NCBI GenBank assembly: GCA_003971905.1
Contig: RSEE01000104.1
Span: 150,485-214,484 of the forward strand
Direction of reading: 5' to 3'
DNA: 64,000 nucleotides
Source: Moniliella sp. 'wahieum'
Lineage: Eukaryota > Basidiomycota > Moniliellomycetes > Moniliellales > Moniliellaceae
Positions within the stretch are counted from its first letter, which is position 1. Every line of letters starts with the position of its first letter. Positions 24,277 through 37,158 of the stretch are shown piece after piece. The notes beneath the pieces are model-generated. The model searched no databases and was not told where the DNA came from. It was given only the letters and a program-made list of their open reading frames with translations. The translations under genes and the position numbers were made by a program.

Positions 24277-24730
24277 ATGGCCAGCAGCGACCTGGATGTG
24301 CGCATCGAGCTGGGGTGAGTCCTGCGTCCGAGTGCTGCGTAAACCCTAAGTACTAACACCTCCCCAGCGGCGGCCTCGAGCTGCTGACTGCCCCGCCCCA
24401 CGCCAAGCACCACCGCCTCCGCCTCCCCCGCCAGCAGCCCTCGGCTGCCCCCGCCTCGTCCGCCGCCCTCACCCCCCGCCTCACCCCGCCCCCGATGGCC
24501 CCGCCGCCCCCACCCCCACCACCCCCACCACCATGCCCACCTCATCCGCTGGATGCTCACCCCCTCATTGCCGAGCGCCCCGAGCTGTTTGCCGAGCCCT
24601 CTGCCGACACGGTCCGCCCCGGCATCCTCGTCCTCATCACGATGCCGACTGGGAGCTGGAAGGCGAGGGCGCGTACGAGCTGCAAGACGGCGACCACATC
24701 TCTTTCATCTCCACCCTCCATGGCGGCTAG
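24277..24730 (+). CDS. URM1: URM1, ubiquitin-related modifier / tRNA thiolation sulfur carrier
   Basis: URM1 carries sulfur as a C-terminal thiocarboxylate for wobble-uridine thiolation of tRNAs and can be conjugated to proteins. Seen: the start [19 protein letters not shown] after splicing of a 53-nt intron (24315-24367, GTGAGT donor, TACTAACACC branch). In the second exon RPGILVLI and [20 protein letters not shown] lead to [10 protein letters not shown] and a stop at 24728. The C-terminal Gly-Gly after TLH is the activation site and is intact. Between the two conserved halves there is a Pro/Ala-rich insertion ([20 protein letters not shown] and beyond), so the protein is about 130 residues and longer than the usual 100 or so. 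One frameshift near 24640 is needed. It diverges from UBP15. Confidence 0.95.
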
Positions 24731-26115
24731 CCAGCTGGCTATGTGCTAGGCCACCTGCCTGTCGCGACGATGGGCCAGGCGACCGAGAGAGCGCGCACCA
24801 GACCACGTGTATGCGCCCTCCCGCGCGCCAGTCGCCTCGGCCCTCGGTGCCCACACGCGCCTTCCACGCGCCGTCGAGGAGGCAAGATCGATGCTAGGCA
24901 AGGGAGCCGCGGGATCAGCTTCGCGCTGGCGACCTTATGCCGCCGCCAGCGCACTGGCACCAGCCTCGCCACCCTACCGAATCCCACACTGCATTTGGGC
25001 GTCTGGGCAATCTCCTCGCCCCCGCTTCCTACTCAATGAACATGTTGGGATTGATGTGGAGGATCAGTAGTGTGCTACAGCTAGACGCTTGGTTCGTGCT
25101 CGCCTCTCTTGGCCGCCTCATCAACGATGCAGACCAATGGCGTTGCCGTCGGCCATGCAACTCACCCGCCGCCGTCCGACCCACACTCGGAACGTAAGAG
25201 GCTAACGTCACTGCGTAGCTTGCCATCCAGCCAAACCAGATAGCCACGTGCACCTCTCCATGCTCCATTGCGCCGCAACCGCGTGGCCCGTTCACCGTTC
25301 ACGCGCCCGCAGTGCTGCTCTTCGCCACAGCAATCCCGCTCCCGCCGGGGCCCGTTGCACGCCAGCCCTGGCGCAGGCCGCAACCGCAACTGCTCTGGGC
25401 CAGCGGGGTTCTTGGCGGGTTTTGAACGTACGCTGCGACTGATTGCAAGAAGTATACTTACTGTCAAGTCTGAGCACGGCCAACAATCGACCTTTAGTTT
25501 GGCTGCGAGGTCTCCGACGCACGTCTCAAGGAGTAACTATAGGCGGTACCGGGTATACCGAGTACCCTGATGCACCATGGCAGCCACCCACACCCGTACG
25601 GTACGCTGCGTATCTGTTCGATGGACGAAGAAGGAATCGCTCCGCTCGCCTGCTGTACCTTCCAACCTGCAGGCATTTTGCAGCACGTATTATCCCGTCC
25701 CCGCCTCCAGACCCAAGAGCCACGGATTGTCGGAGCGATTCCTCTTGCCCGACCCACTGCAGTGGCACACTATGCAACGTCCTAGCGGGCTATGTTTTGG
25801 TGCGTCACGGCCCTAACCTAGCCCACTGGCACCGTTCAAGAGAACGAGTCGTCGTGCGTATTGTACGCTGGGCCGAACCGAATGCCTCCAACTCACTGAT
25901 TCATCATGTTTTTTCGTTCAGTACTATGACTCGGAGCTGACGGAGAGACGAGAAGGTGTGTGTTCTCCATAGAACGAATGAGTGGGAGGAAGAACAGTTG
26001 GTGCTACTGGAATCGGCAGACTTCTCCGCCCGCACGTAACGAATAATGAGGGGCCAAGCGCTGGGCAGGGCAGCCTGCAGTCCCGGGACACGAACCAAGC
26101 AGACCTCTTCCAGCG
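24731..26115. other. Intergenic, 1.4 kb, nothing supported
   Basis: Short ORFs only, none with recognisable motifs. A near-palindromic patch (GCGGTACCGGGTATACCGAGTACC) lies around 25540-25566, and another (CCGTTACCGTTCCCGGTACCGGTAGC) sits just inside the next gene's 3' end. Both neighbours end toward this gap, so no promoter is expected. Confidence 0.6.
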
Positions 26116-28637
26116 CTACCACCGGATGTGTTGCCCATTACCAGTCCCGTTACCGTTCCCGGTACCGGTAGCATAGGCAATTTTCTGCTCCCGTGCCCAT
26201 TGGCGCGCTTCGGAATCGGCCTTTTCCAGCGCGAGAGCCAGGCGCCAATTCTGGTCTTCGAGCTTGGCGCAGCGTTGCTCGAGGCGCATCCTCTCTATCT
26301 CTTGGTGCGCACTGCGGCTCTCACTCTCGACCCGGAGGGCTTCCAGTTGCTCTTGTTCCGCGCGGACGCGCTCGGCCGAACTGGCAGTGCGCACCTCTTC
26401 ATGCACGTTGTCCAGTTGGTCCTGCAGCGACCCAGTGCTCTGTTCAACGTGGTCGGCCTGAGCACGAGCTTGGTCCAGTTGCTGCGTAGTTAGCCTCTGC
26501 TCTGCCTCCATCGCCTGTACCGTGCGAAGGGTGGCCTGGTGCGCTTCTTTCTCTCGTTGCAACTCCTGCTCCAAAAACACGATTTGCTTTGCACTCTGCT
26601 GTGCCTCCTCGTCCTTGGCCCGCATCCGTTTCTGCGCGTCTAGCTCCAGCGCCTCCCGCACCGCATCGAGGCGCGCCTGCTGCTCACGATGCTCCATCTC
26701 GTGCATCGCGCGCTGCAGCTCTTGGGTTAAAACCGCGACACGCTTCGTTTTCGCCCGCAGGACCAAACGCCAATGCACGTTCTTCTTGTGACGCAACGTA
26801 CGAAGACGCATCATTTTGATCATCGTCTCTTGCAGCTGAGGAAGTGGCAGCGCCTGCCGATGCAGGTGGGCAAGTCTCCCTTCGGCCTGCCCCGCTCTAA
26901 GATCCCACTCTTCTTGATCCAAAGACTCCGATGTCGGGGTGCTGGATGGGCGGGGAAGATCGTCCGTGGTTGCGGTTGCATTTGGGGTTGCAGCTGCGGT
27001 TGCGGTTGTAGCCACGGCCCCGGTCCCAGCCCCACCGTTTTCCTCTTCCTGCTCCACCTGGATCTCTTCTTGCAGCTCCAACGTGTTCTCCCCATCCTGT
27101 TCCACCTGGTCCTCCTTTTGCAGCTCCAACTGGTCCTCCTTTTGCAATTCCTGGGCCTCCACGTGCAGCTCCAACTGTTCTTCATGCTCCAACTGTTCTT
27201 CATGCACCAAGTGGACCTCATCTTGCAGCTCCAACTGGTCCTCCTGTCCATGCTCCACCTGGACCTCGCCATCCTTCTCCACCTGGACCTCGCCATCCTG
27301 CTGCGATGGGACCTCCCGCCTGGTCAGCGGGATAAGGGTGGTCGGACGGCAGGGGAGCGCAGGTGGGGGCGGGGCCTGACCCCAGCCCAGTTTGCTTCGA
27401 ATGGAAGAACGCAAGAGCGCTACAGGAGTCACGTACGCGCGCCAGGATGCGAGCCTCGTCCAGGGAAGGCCGTACCACCACGCGGGCGATGCTCTGGCGG
27501 GTACATGCACGCCATGCGCATCTACATGCGCATGTGGTGCCGTGGGTATCGTGGGTGTCGTGGGCGCACCAATTGACCCCTGCAGTCTGCCCGCTTGCTC
27601 CCCCGCGTCGCTGGTGGGGAGCTTTCCCCAGGCGAACCAGGCGGGGCGGACCAGGGGGTGTTGTGGGTCGGATCGCATGTTCCATTTTCCTCCCTGTGGT
27701 CGTTATCGTTCGGAAGAGAAGAGAGGGTGGGAGTGTGGGCATGGGCATGGGCGGACGCCAGTACAGTACCCGCCTCAGAGAGCGCGGGCGGCGTCCCCTC
27801 TGAGCCCCCCCACGATCTGCGGGCGTGGATGGACGAGGCCGAGACTGTGGACAGCAGGGAATGCGAAAGGGACAGCGGGAAAGAGGAGTCAGGCAGGGGC
27901 ACCTGGCATGGATCGTCGTCCTCGCTATCCTGGCACAGAGAGGAGGGTGCGAGATCCTCTTCTTGCGCATTCTCGTGCACCTGGCTGTCGTGGATGCCGC
28001 TACAGTAGGGATGGGCGTTGAAGGGAAAGTGCGGGTCGTATTTGGCCACACTGGTCCGGGCACACTTGGCAGGATACAGCATCCGGTCTCTACGCTGCTC
28101 CAACGCATAGCCTTCTTGTAAGTTGTTGCCTTCTAGGCACAGGGTGCGGCTGGACAGGCTAGCGTCCTCTTCGTCCACGGGCGCACCTGGCGATGAAGAT
28201 GGAGGGTTAGTGTGGATCGTGATGGAAATGTGTGCGCCACTTGTCTCGCCCCTATCGAGGGAGGAAATCAATCCATTGTCGATACAGGTGCCGATGGGAG
28301 GGGGGTGAGGAAGAGGGAGCTGGCTCGTGTCTGCAGCAGGATTCCGTGGGCTGTTGCTTGGGTTGCGGCCCGTCGCACATTCACGAAACTTGGCCTCGAG
28401 GGTGGGGGAAAGGGAGGAGGTATCCGTGCCTAGGTCTACACTTTCGTCGTGCTGATGGCGTGTGGGCCAGCGGACACGTTGACCGGAGCCGGCGGCATGA
28501 TCGGTGGGCGGTTCGGGGCCACGGCGGAGGATGGAGGTGGGCTTGGGCGGGCGCCGGGCGGTGGTGGGGCCGCCGCGTGCGGGCGTTTGAGGCAGTGGCG
28601 CCGGGCGTGGGTTGGGGGGCGTCGTGGGCATCGGCAT
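26116..28637 (-). CDS. Long coiled-coil protein, possibly Cut12-like spindle-pole component
   Basis: Two long minus-strand frames join by one shift near 27670 into a protein of about 840 residues. The N-terminal half (28637-27700) is Ser/Pro-rich and begins with TSILRRGPEPPT and a QRVRWP motif. The middle has Glu/Gln/Leu repeats (LELQKEDQ, VEHGQEDQLELQDEVH; 27300-27040). The C-terminal third is a strong coiled coil (KTKRVAVLTQELQRAMHEME, EEAQQSAKQIVFLEQELQRE, MRLEQRCAKLEDQNWRLALA) ending in a Gly/Asn-rich tail. A Ser-Ile-Leu-Arg plus VRW/VSF N-terminus followed by a coiled coil resembles fungal Cut12-type spindle-pole-body proteins, but this is a resemblance only. The ATG at 28637 is 51 bp below a TATA box. 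The long in-frame stretches make it a real gene even though the function is unknown. Confidence 0.6.
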
Positions 28638-28687
28638 GTGGACAGGAGAAGAAGCGAGCAGGCAAGGCCGAGGGGGGGCCGGCTGTA

Positions 28688-28695
28688 CTTATATA
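28688..28695 (-). promoter_or_regulatory. TATA box for the coiled-coil gene
   Basis: TATATAAG on the minus strand, about 50 bp upstream of the ATG at 28637. Confidence 0.5.
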
Positions 28696-30681
28696 GAGAC
28701 GCACGCTGGTGTTGTAGGTATAGTTATAGGCGAGGGGCGAGGACCGAAGCTTGCCAAGCGGAGGAACACGTGACGCGGTGGGATATCGCACCACGTCAGA
28801 GACCGCCGATGCCATATACTGTCGCTAACCGGTTGACCCTATAGATCTCTTAACTGGATGGACGTGCAACCAAAACTGAACGCACCGACGTACCCACCCC
28901 ACCACCATCGTATAGCGACGCTCAACGTACCTCGTTTTCCCATCTAATTTGTTCAATGCCGCCTCTGCCACAGTGCTGACGCAACCTCCCCCGGTGCCAT
29001 CGGCTTGTCCTCAGTCAGTACGCCCCCCCTCCACTCCTGCCCACATTCCATCGCCGTGGCTGTACTCGCATTGCTCGCCCATCTCGATGCTAGAATGCTG
29101 AAGCAATCCTAAACTGGTGGGCGAGCACTTCATATACCAGCAAGCACTACTAGTTGTCTACCCTTGGACGGTGTGCATCCCCTCCCCCCACACCACCTTG
29201 AGGTCGGCGACCCAGCACCAGATCTCCCATCCGAATGAACACGTCTCCCTACTCTAACCATACTTTGGTTCTCACTTACTGGATGGAGGTGCCTGACTCT
29301 GCATGAATACAGAGCGGGAAAAGAGGGGCAGAAAAAGAACGTAGAAATTGAGTGAAGCGAAAAGGTGAAGCTCTCCGTTGTGACGACGGCAAAGTGGCAA
29401 ACCAGGAGCAGAACAAGCTCCTTCGTGGCGACCCGAGGGGGGAATTGGAGGTGGAGAGAAGAGAGCGCCGGAGAAAGGATAGAGTCAGGATTGAAGAAGC
29501 AATTACTACCATCATCAGTGAGTAACCCATTCTGATGACCATTTCCCGTTGAACGTTGACAATTGGAAAATGGTGCCAGTGGCATTCTCAAATCGGGTTG
29601 TAAGCGCACGTTCGGTTCTACCGATCCGTCGGGTCAAAGTCAAAAAGGTCAAAGGCCCATTGTCAAAAGCTTCTTACGTTGCCGCACACCCCTTGACAAG
29701 ATACTTGAGTTGTATAGGTGCCGCAGAGAATGCTCCAATCGATCCCACTTTGCTACGCTTCAAACGTGCGTGGTGGGCTGGGCCGTGCTGAGACGATGCA
29801 TGGGTCAAGGACGTAACAGTGGGCAGAGGCGTCCGAGTTTGGAACTGTCCTCCGCCGATTAGAATACCAGGTTTACGAACGAGATGCATGGCATGTTTCG
29901 TGCCCGGTGGCTGCAAACCGCGTCCGGCTGGCGGACCTTATGCCAATGCGAATGATTGAAGGCGGCGCGGGCAGGAGCGCATCGGGCTGTGGACGGGTTC
30001 AAGAAGGAAGATGGGGGCCCACTGCATGCAACAGATTATGATGCCGAGGGCCGACATGAAATGAGTTGCTGAGATGAGATCGGAGAGGAGATGGATGAGG
30101 TTCTGAGCCGAGATGGGATCGAGAGCTGATGGGCGTGTGGGACAGCGTCGCAGAGTGGGCTGAGCAGGCCAGACATCCCGCAGCGGCCGGACGGGTGCTC
30201 GTCTGGTTTAAGCTGGGTTACTTGGCAGTTATCAGGGTAAACGTCAACATCAGCTCCCCGGCGCAGGCACCACCGCACACTGAGTACTGACCTAACTAGT
30301 AACTGACGGGCGTGCTGTGGCGTCCTGCTTGCTGGGCAGGCTGAGCACTGGCCGGAGAGTGGCGCTGTGCGGCGGCGTGACATCATCGCAGTCTGCGGGC
30401 TGCAGAGTTAACCCAGTGCTGGGGGCACCGGCACGGCGCCAGTGTAGGCTGCCGCGGTTCGTTTGTCTCGGCGGCGGCAGTGGGCCTGTGTGAGTGCGTC
30501 TCAGCGCGTCCGCCGCTCCGCGCCTCAGCACGCCCTGAGTGCCCCCGTGCGGCTGCTGGGCTCAGCTGGCGAACGCTGGACTCACAACGTGGGAGCAGCC
30601 ACCCCCTGCACCGCGTGCACGGGCCTTGCCCTCCTGGCCCGCCTCGCCCTGCCGCTCCCCCCGTCGCGGCTGGCCACCGCG
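28696..30681. other. Intergenic, 2 kb, shared upstream region of the coiled-coil gene and GAPDH
   Basis: The two flanking genes diverge, so this region must hold both promoters. I see no convincing gene. A run of ATG/GATC-rich short words (GATGAGATCGGAGAGGAGATGG) lies around 30070-30130. The last 300 bp is GC-rich and leads to the GAPDH TATA box. Confidence 0.6.
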
Positions 30682-30688
30682 TATATAA
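30682..30688 (+). promoter_or_regulatory. TATA box of the GAPDH gene
   Basis: TATATAA is 88 bp upstream of the ATG and is followed by a long CT-rich stretch (30690-30760). TATA plus pyrimidine block is typical of strongly expressed fungal genes. Confidence 0.7.
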
Positions 30689-30769
30689 GCCCCCTCCGCC
30701 CGCCCTCCCTGCCTCCTCACCACACCGCCTCTTCGCCCCGTCTTTCCTCCTCCCTCTTCATCTTACACC

Positions 30770-32610
<1,841 letters not shown>

Positions 32611-35020
32611 CTATGCGGGCAGGTGGCTGAGGATGAACACGTCCCGCAGTAAGCGCGACTCTGCGACGGTCAGCATCAGGCGGTCGTTCTGGAGGCGCTG
32701 CCACTGAGCCAGCTCTGCATCTCGCAGCAGCGTCCGCGCCAGCGCCGTTGTCTCGTTGGCCTTTTGCGCCAGCTCGGCGCTCCATGCTGGCTGGCCCGGG
32801 CGGCGGTGTGCGGGCGCGACGAGTGGGTTGGGCGTCGCGTCGGCAGCTGCCTGCGCCGTCTCAACGCGGTTGGCAATGGTCCAGGAAAGCGCATCTTGAA
32901 GGATGCGTCGGCGCAGCAGGTTTTCCAACGTATGGTACCAGCGGTCCAGCAGCCAGCTGAACGCGCGGTCCATATCGACATAGTAGAGGAAGATAGTCCG
33001 GATCACACTCCGGTCCGCCGACTGGGTACTTCCTGCAGCTGCAACAACGTCGCGCGCAGCATCTTGGTGCACAGTTCACGCGTTTGTCCAACGGCAACAA
33101 TGCCGCATCTTTTAATTGCCTTCTCGTCCAGTTTGCCATGCTCCGCCAACACCATCCACCCCGCTTCGCCGCCGGCCCAAACTCCTCTGCAATCACCCCG
33201 GCCAGCAACTCCATCCTTAGCCGTCGCCCAATCGTGGCAAACTGCACCGAGAGCGTCGCATTGTGCGACAAGCCCGTGCCCCCCCACTGCCTCCCACTTG
33301 GCTTACCACCGCGCGCGGTCCGCGTGGATCGCATCCACAGAGTTGGTCAGCAACTTGACTGCCTCTCGCAGCGCCGCCGAGGCGGGCACTTCGGAAGCGG
33401 CATCGTTCTGTTCGCCCTTACGGCGTTTACGTCGGTGTTGGGAAGACGAAGAGAGCCCAGCTCCTTTCGAAGAGCCTTTCGATCGAACGTGCCACCAGGT
33501 CTTGGCCCAGCGACCGCGGCAGCCGCGCTTCCAACGCCGTCAGGCTGAATGGGTTCGAGACAGGTCGGTTACGCTCTGTTCCGCATCCACTTCCGCCGTC
33601 GATTCAGCCGCGGTCACCATCGCACGGAACAGGTCCGCCATGGCCGGATGCTGTTAACCAATCGCCCACAGCAGAGGCGAACGTCTTATGACAAAAGGGT
33701 CAGCTGTCAGCAGGTAGCTCCTCAATTCATCCAAACGACCACAAACTGCGTACCTCATTTCGAATGTGCACGTCAAAGCGCTCATAGTTGAGCCGGAGAA
33801 AGATATCGTGGTCAATGTCGTATTTGTTCAACACGCTTTGCTCTTTGGCGTCGATGGACCAGGCCGGACTGCTGTCCTCCTCGGGCGTCTTGCGCTTGGA
33901 GCGGGTCGACTTGGTGGACTTGCGCGCCGATCCGTTGCTCAGTCCATTGGCGCCTTTCAAATGCTGCGCCGCCCGAACGGCATCTGCCGACGGGGGACCA
34001 AGCCGAGCCGGTGGCCGCCAGCGTCTCGCGATACGACGTTCGGTCTTCTTCCAAGATGCGCACACGCACCTTGGCTTTAATTTCCTTGATCAGTTTCGGC
34101 GTCTGGATCGTACCTTTGCCCCCGACGCCGTCGGCATCGGGACGGGTGGCGTACTCGCGCTCGTACGCGATCGCCTTCTCCCGCGCACTAATGTGTGCCG
34201 ACAAGACACTCGGACGCACGTACCCGCGCACCAACAGCACCGCCAACAACGTCTCTAGCCGCGCGTACCGAATCGGGTCGTAAGGCGGCGTGCCCTTAGG
34301 CACCTCGGCGGGCGCCGGCGCAGTGCTGCCCTTGGCCTTGGCCGTGGGACGCACACCTGCCAGACGCGTGAGAAGGTCGTGCACTTGGAGCTTGCCATGC
34401 TGCAGAATCAGCTGCACCACCGCCTCCCCATCTGGCCCAACGCATCCAACGCAGTACCAATGTACTCGCCAAACCACAGACGCGACAGAACCTCGTCGGG
34501 TTGATCTCAAAGTACTCGGTGCCCGCCGGGACCGCGTCGGTGCCGGCCTGCACCGAATTCAGCATCTTGCCCTTGGCATCGAGCCGGACGTGCCAACAGA
34601 CGTTGTGCTGGACCAGCACCATCAGCGCATGGTGGATTTCCAAGGAGCGGCGTGAGGGGGCGAGGGGCGAAGCGGGTGGGGGGTCGTGGAGCTGTCGGTG
34701 AGGGACAAGGCCGAGCTGCCCGACGTGGCGGAGCGACTGAGCGGGCCGGCGGCGCGCGCACGCGCGCTGCTCGTGGTCCTCGGGCGTCCTTGTGCAGGCG
34801 TCACCACGCCGGCGGAGGTGGTGTCGGCGGGCGCGCCGAGCGAAGCGCCCGACGACAAGAAGTACTGCAAGTCGCGCACACTCAGCCGCGCGCGCGAGCA
34901 CACCGCAGCCACGCGGCCGGCCACGGGGCCAAAGTGCTCGTGGATGATCGGCACACAGCGACAGCTTGTCGCGCGAGTTGGACGCGCCAGCACAGACGCC
35001 GCACGGCTGCTGCTCGTCAT
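32611..35020 (-). CDS. RPC82: RNA polymerase III subunit RPC82 (RPC3/POLR3C)
   Basis: RPC82 belongs to the Pol III-specific RPC82/34/31 trimer that opens DNA at tRNA and 5S promoters. Seen: N-terminal winged-helix start CVPIIHEHFGPVAGRVAAVC with LSVRDLQYFLSSG, HHALMVLVQHNVCWHV, GTEYFEINPDEVLSRLWFGE, and EAVVQLILQHGKLQVHDLLT. The middle has DPIRYARLETLLAVLLVRGY, then KYDIDHDIFLRLNYERFDVH. The C-terminal half has RRLRMELLAGVIAEEFGPA, LDEKAIKRCGIVAVGQTREL and LLQLQEVPSR, then SADRSVIRTIFLYYVDMDRA, ending at 32611. All are family landmarks in order over about 750 residues. An intron with GTACGC donor spans 33651-33753. The start at 35020 lies in the frame of the IIHEHFGP block. Many frameshifts are present, as in neighbours. 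Confidence 0.93.
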
Positions 35021-35509
35021 TGGCGCGCGCAGATCTCAGCGGCGGCGATGGCGAGCGCCCAGGCGGCAGCGACGCCCCGCGGCCAGCGAGAAAAAAATGC
35101 GACAGCCGAGCGGACGCAGCCGATCGGTGCAACGCCGCCACGCGCAACCCTACTGCCCTGCGTACCGCCTAAGGCCTAACCCTGCTTGAGGCCGCTCGTT
35201 GGTTTGCACCCGAGACGCTCATTTGCACAGCTATAACACTAGGAAACGCACCCGACCCCCATCCTTCCATCCCTGCGACTACACTCGGCTTGCATCGCGC
35301 GCATCGGGCTCGATGGCGACTACGGCAGACAATGGCACGCTTCCGCGTCGAGGATGATGAAGAAACGTAATACTACTACGGTGAGATAAATTCACAGACG
35401 GATTTCGGTGGGGCGGGTCCCAAGGGACCGCCGGCATCACCAGCCGGCTGTGGCGTCTCGGCGCGCGCGACAGGGCAGCGCGTCCAAGTGCACTCACTGC
35501 CTCGGCGGC

Positions 35510-37158
35510 TTAGCGGCCAATGTACTTGAGCTCGAGCCAGCGGAGCACCGGGAACGTAATCCCAGTAAAGCCCGAGCAGTTCAAGCCAATGTCCCCGCCA
35601 AACGTCTTGGCAATCGGTGCCGTCCACCACGTTGCGACATGCCAGCACAACTCCACCACGCCGGCGATAAACGCACCCACAGCGGCAAGACGATGGGCAG
35701 CTTCTTGCGGTTGTTCCAAGTGTGCTCAACGTGGTAGTTCTTAAAGTCGCCTTTGCGGAAGATAAAGTGCTCTTCGAGCACCACCGTGAAAAGATGGCAA
35801 GCCAGTATAGCCCAGGATGCCCAAAGTCTTGCAAACTGTCGCAAACGAGTTGAAGCCCACAATGCCAATCGGAATGTAGATCGCGGTCACAATGACTGGC
35901 CAGATGAGAACGGGCAAGGCAGCGAGGTAGTGCGAGATGACGGATACCGAAAGACCCATCGAGTACACGTTGAACACATTGTTGCCACCACCGAAACGCA
36001 CCAGAATGACCATAAAGACTTGCCGCCGCCTCCCATGGGGGGGACCAGCACCGCGCGCAGCAGACCACCCAGCTCGTGGTCCTGGTACCCATTGTACCAC
36101 CGCACCAATACAGGGTTGGATCCAGGGATGATGTTGCCATCAGCATCGGCCACGCTGGTTGCGCCACTGGCAATGGCCGCCCGAGGAACATGAGCAAAAG
36201 ACAAGGGATGACAATGCCGGCATAGGGTACATGAAGATTCGTCTCCTTGGCGCATTCTCCGGCAGTACACATGTAATCCGAAGCAGAGAGACCCAGCCAA
36301 TCACAAAGCCCATACGGTTCCCGCCAAAGCTCAGCACACTCGCCGCTTCGGCCTGGCCCACGTTCATCGGAAGCGACACAAAGTGCTTGCCCGCAACGCC
36401 GCGGACCACAAACGCAACAAACGTGGGAACCCAAGCGATCATCTCGTAGTAGTGCACAACCCGGTACCCAAACAGACCCACGCATAGCGTGATCATCCCA
36501 ATGATACCAGCCCGGTGCGCCGTGGAGGTGGAAGTTGTCGACGCCATCCAGCACTTGGGCACCACTGATGTGTTGGAAATGGACCAGCCGACGCAGGCCA
36601 TGCAGTTGAGCAGCGCGACCCACTTGGCACCGTAGTAGCCCACGCATACCGAGATGCAGTCATCTGCCGCAGTCCGAGTTGCGGACCAAACGTGGCGCAA
36701 AACGCAGGGAAGCAACCGGCAAAGAGCACGAAAAGCCAATCGTTAACAACGAGTCACCCAAGTGCAACCCAAACACAAACGGGCCCAGTACGCCAATGGA
36801 AAAGGAGGGCACACAGCAGTTGGCCGCCAGCCCAGACCATCATGTTGCCCCACAGCCGAGGGTCCGACCGTTCCGATGTCTTGACCGCTCAATCGCACGC
36901 GCTTCAATCCCCATCCGACGCTCAAGGCGGTGGTTGTATTCGGCCATACGGCCAAGGAACCGGCCAAACTTGTTGTTGGGCAACACGATCGGCTTGTCCA
37001 CATTGTCGGGTCCTCAGGATCTTCGTCGTCAACGAAGCCAGTTCAATCCCATCCTGCAGCGTCTTCTCGTCGTGACGGTACTTTCAGACGAGCCGCCACT
37101 GGAGGGCGGCAAGGACTGCTTCTCAATGTCGTCGTGCGCCTCCAACGACTGAACGCAT
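35510..37158 (-). CDS. NCS1-family purine-cytosine permease (Fcy2-like)
   Basis: A plasma-membrane symporter of the nucleobase-cation-symport-1 family, probably importing cytosine or purines with H+. Seen: cytosolic N-terminus with DKPIVLPNNKFGRFLGRM and YNHRLERRMGIEARAIER, then hydrophobic helices. These include YYGAKWVALLNCMACVGWSI followed by SNTSVGAQVLDGVDN (family signature, TM3 region), NVGQAEAASVLSFGGNRMGF, and a C-terminal LNLSG-like FTGITFPVLRWLELKYIGR. These segments match the Fcy2 side of NCS1. The exact substrate cannot be read from the sequence. The start at 37158 (MRS, then SLEAHDDIEKQS after a shift) is tentative. Frameshifts are frequent. It is tandem with RPC82, 489 bp away, and is the last gene before the gene-poor right arm. 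Confidence 0.85.
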
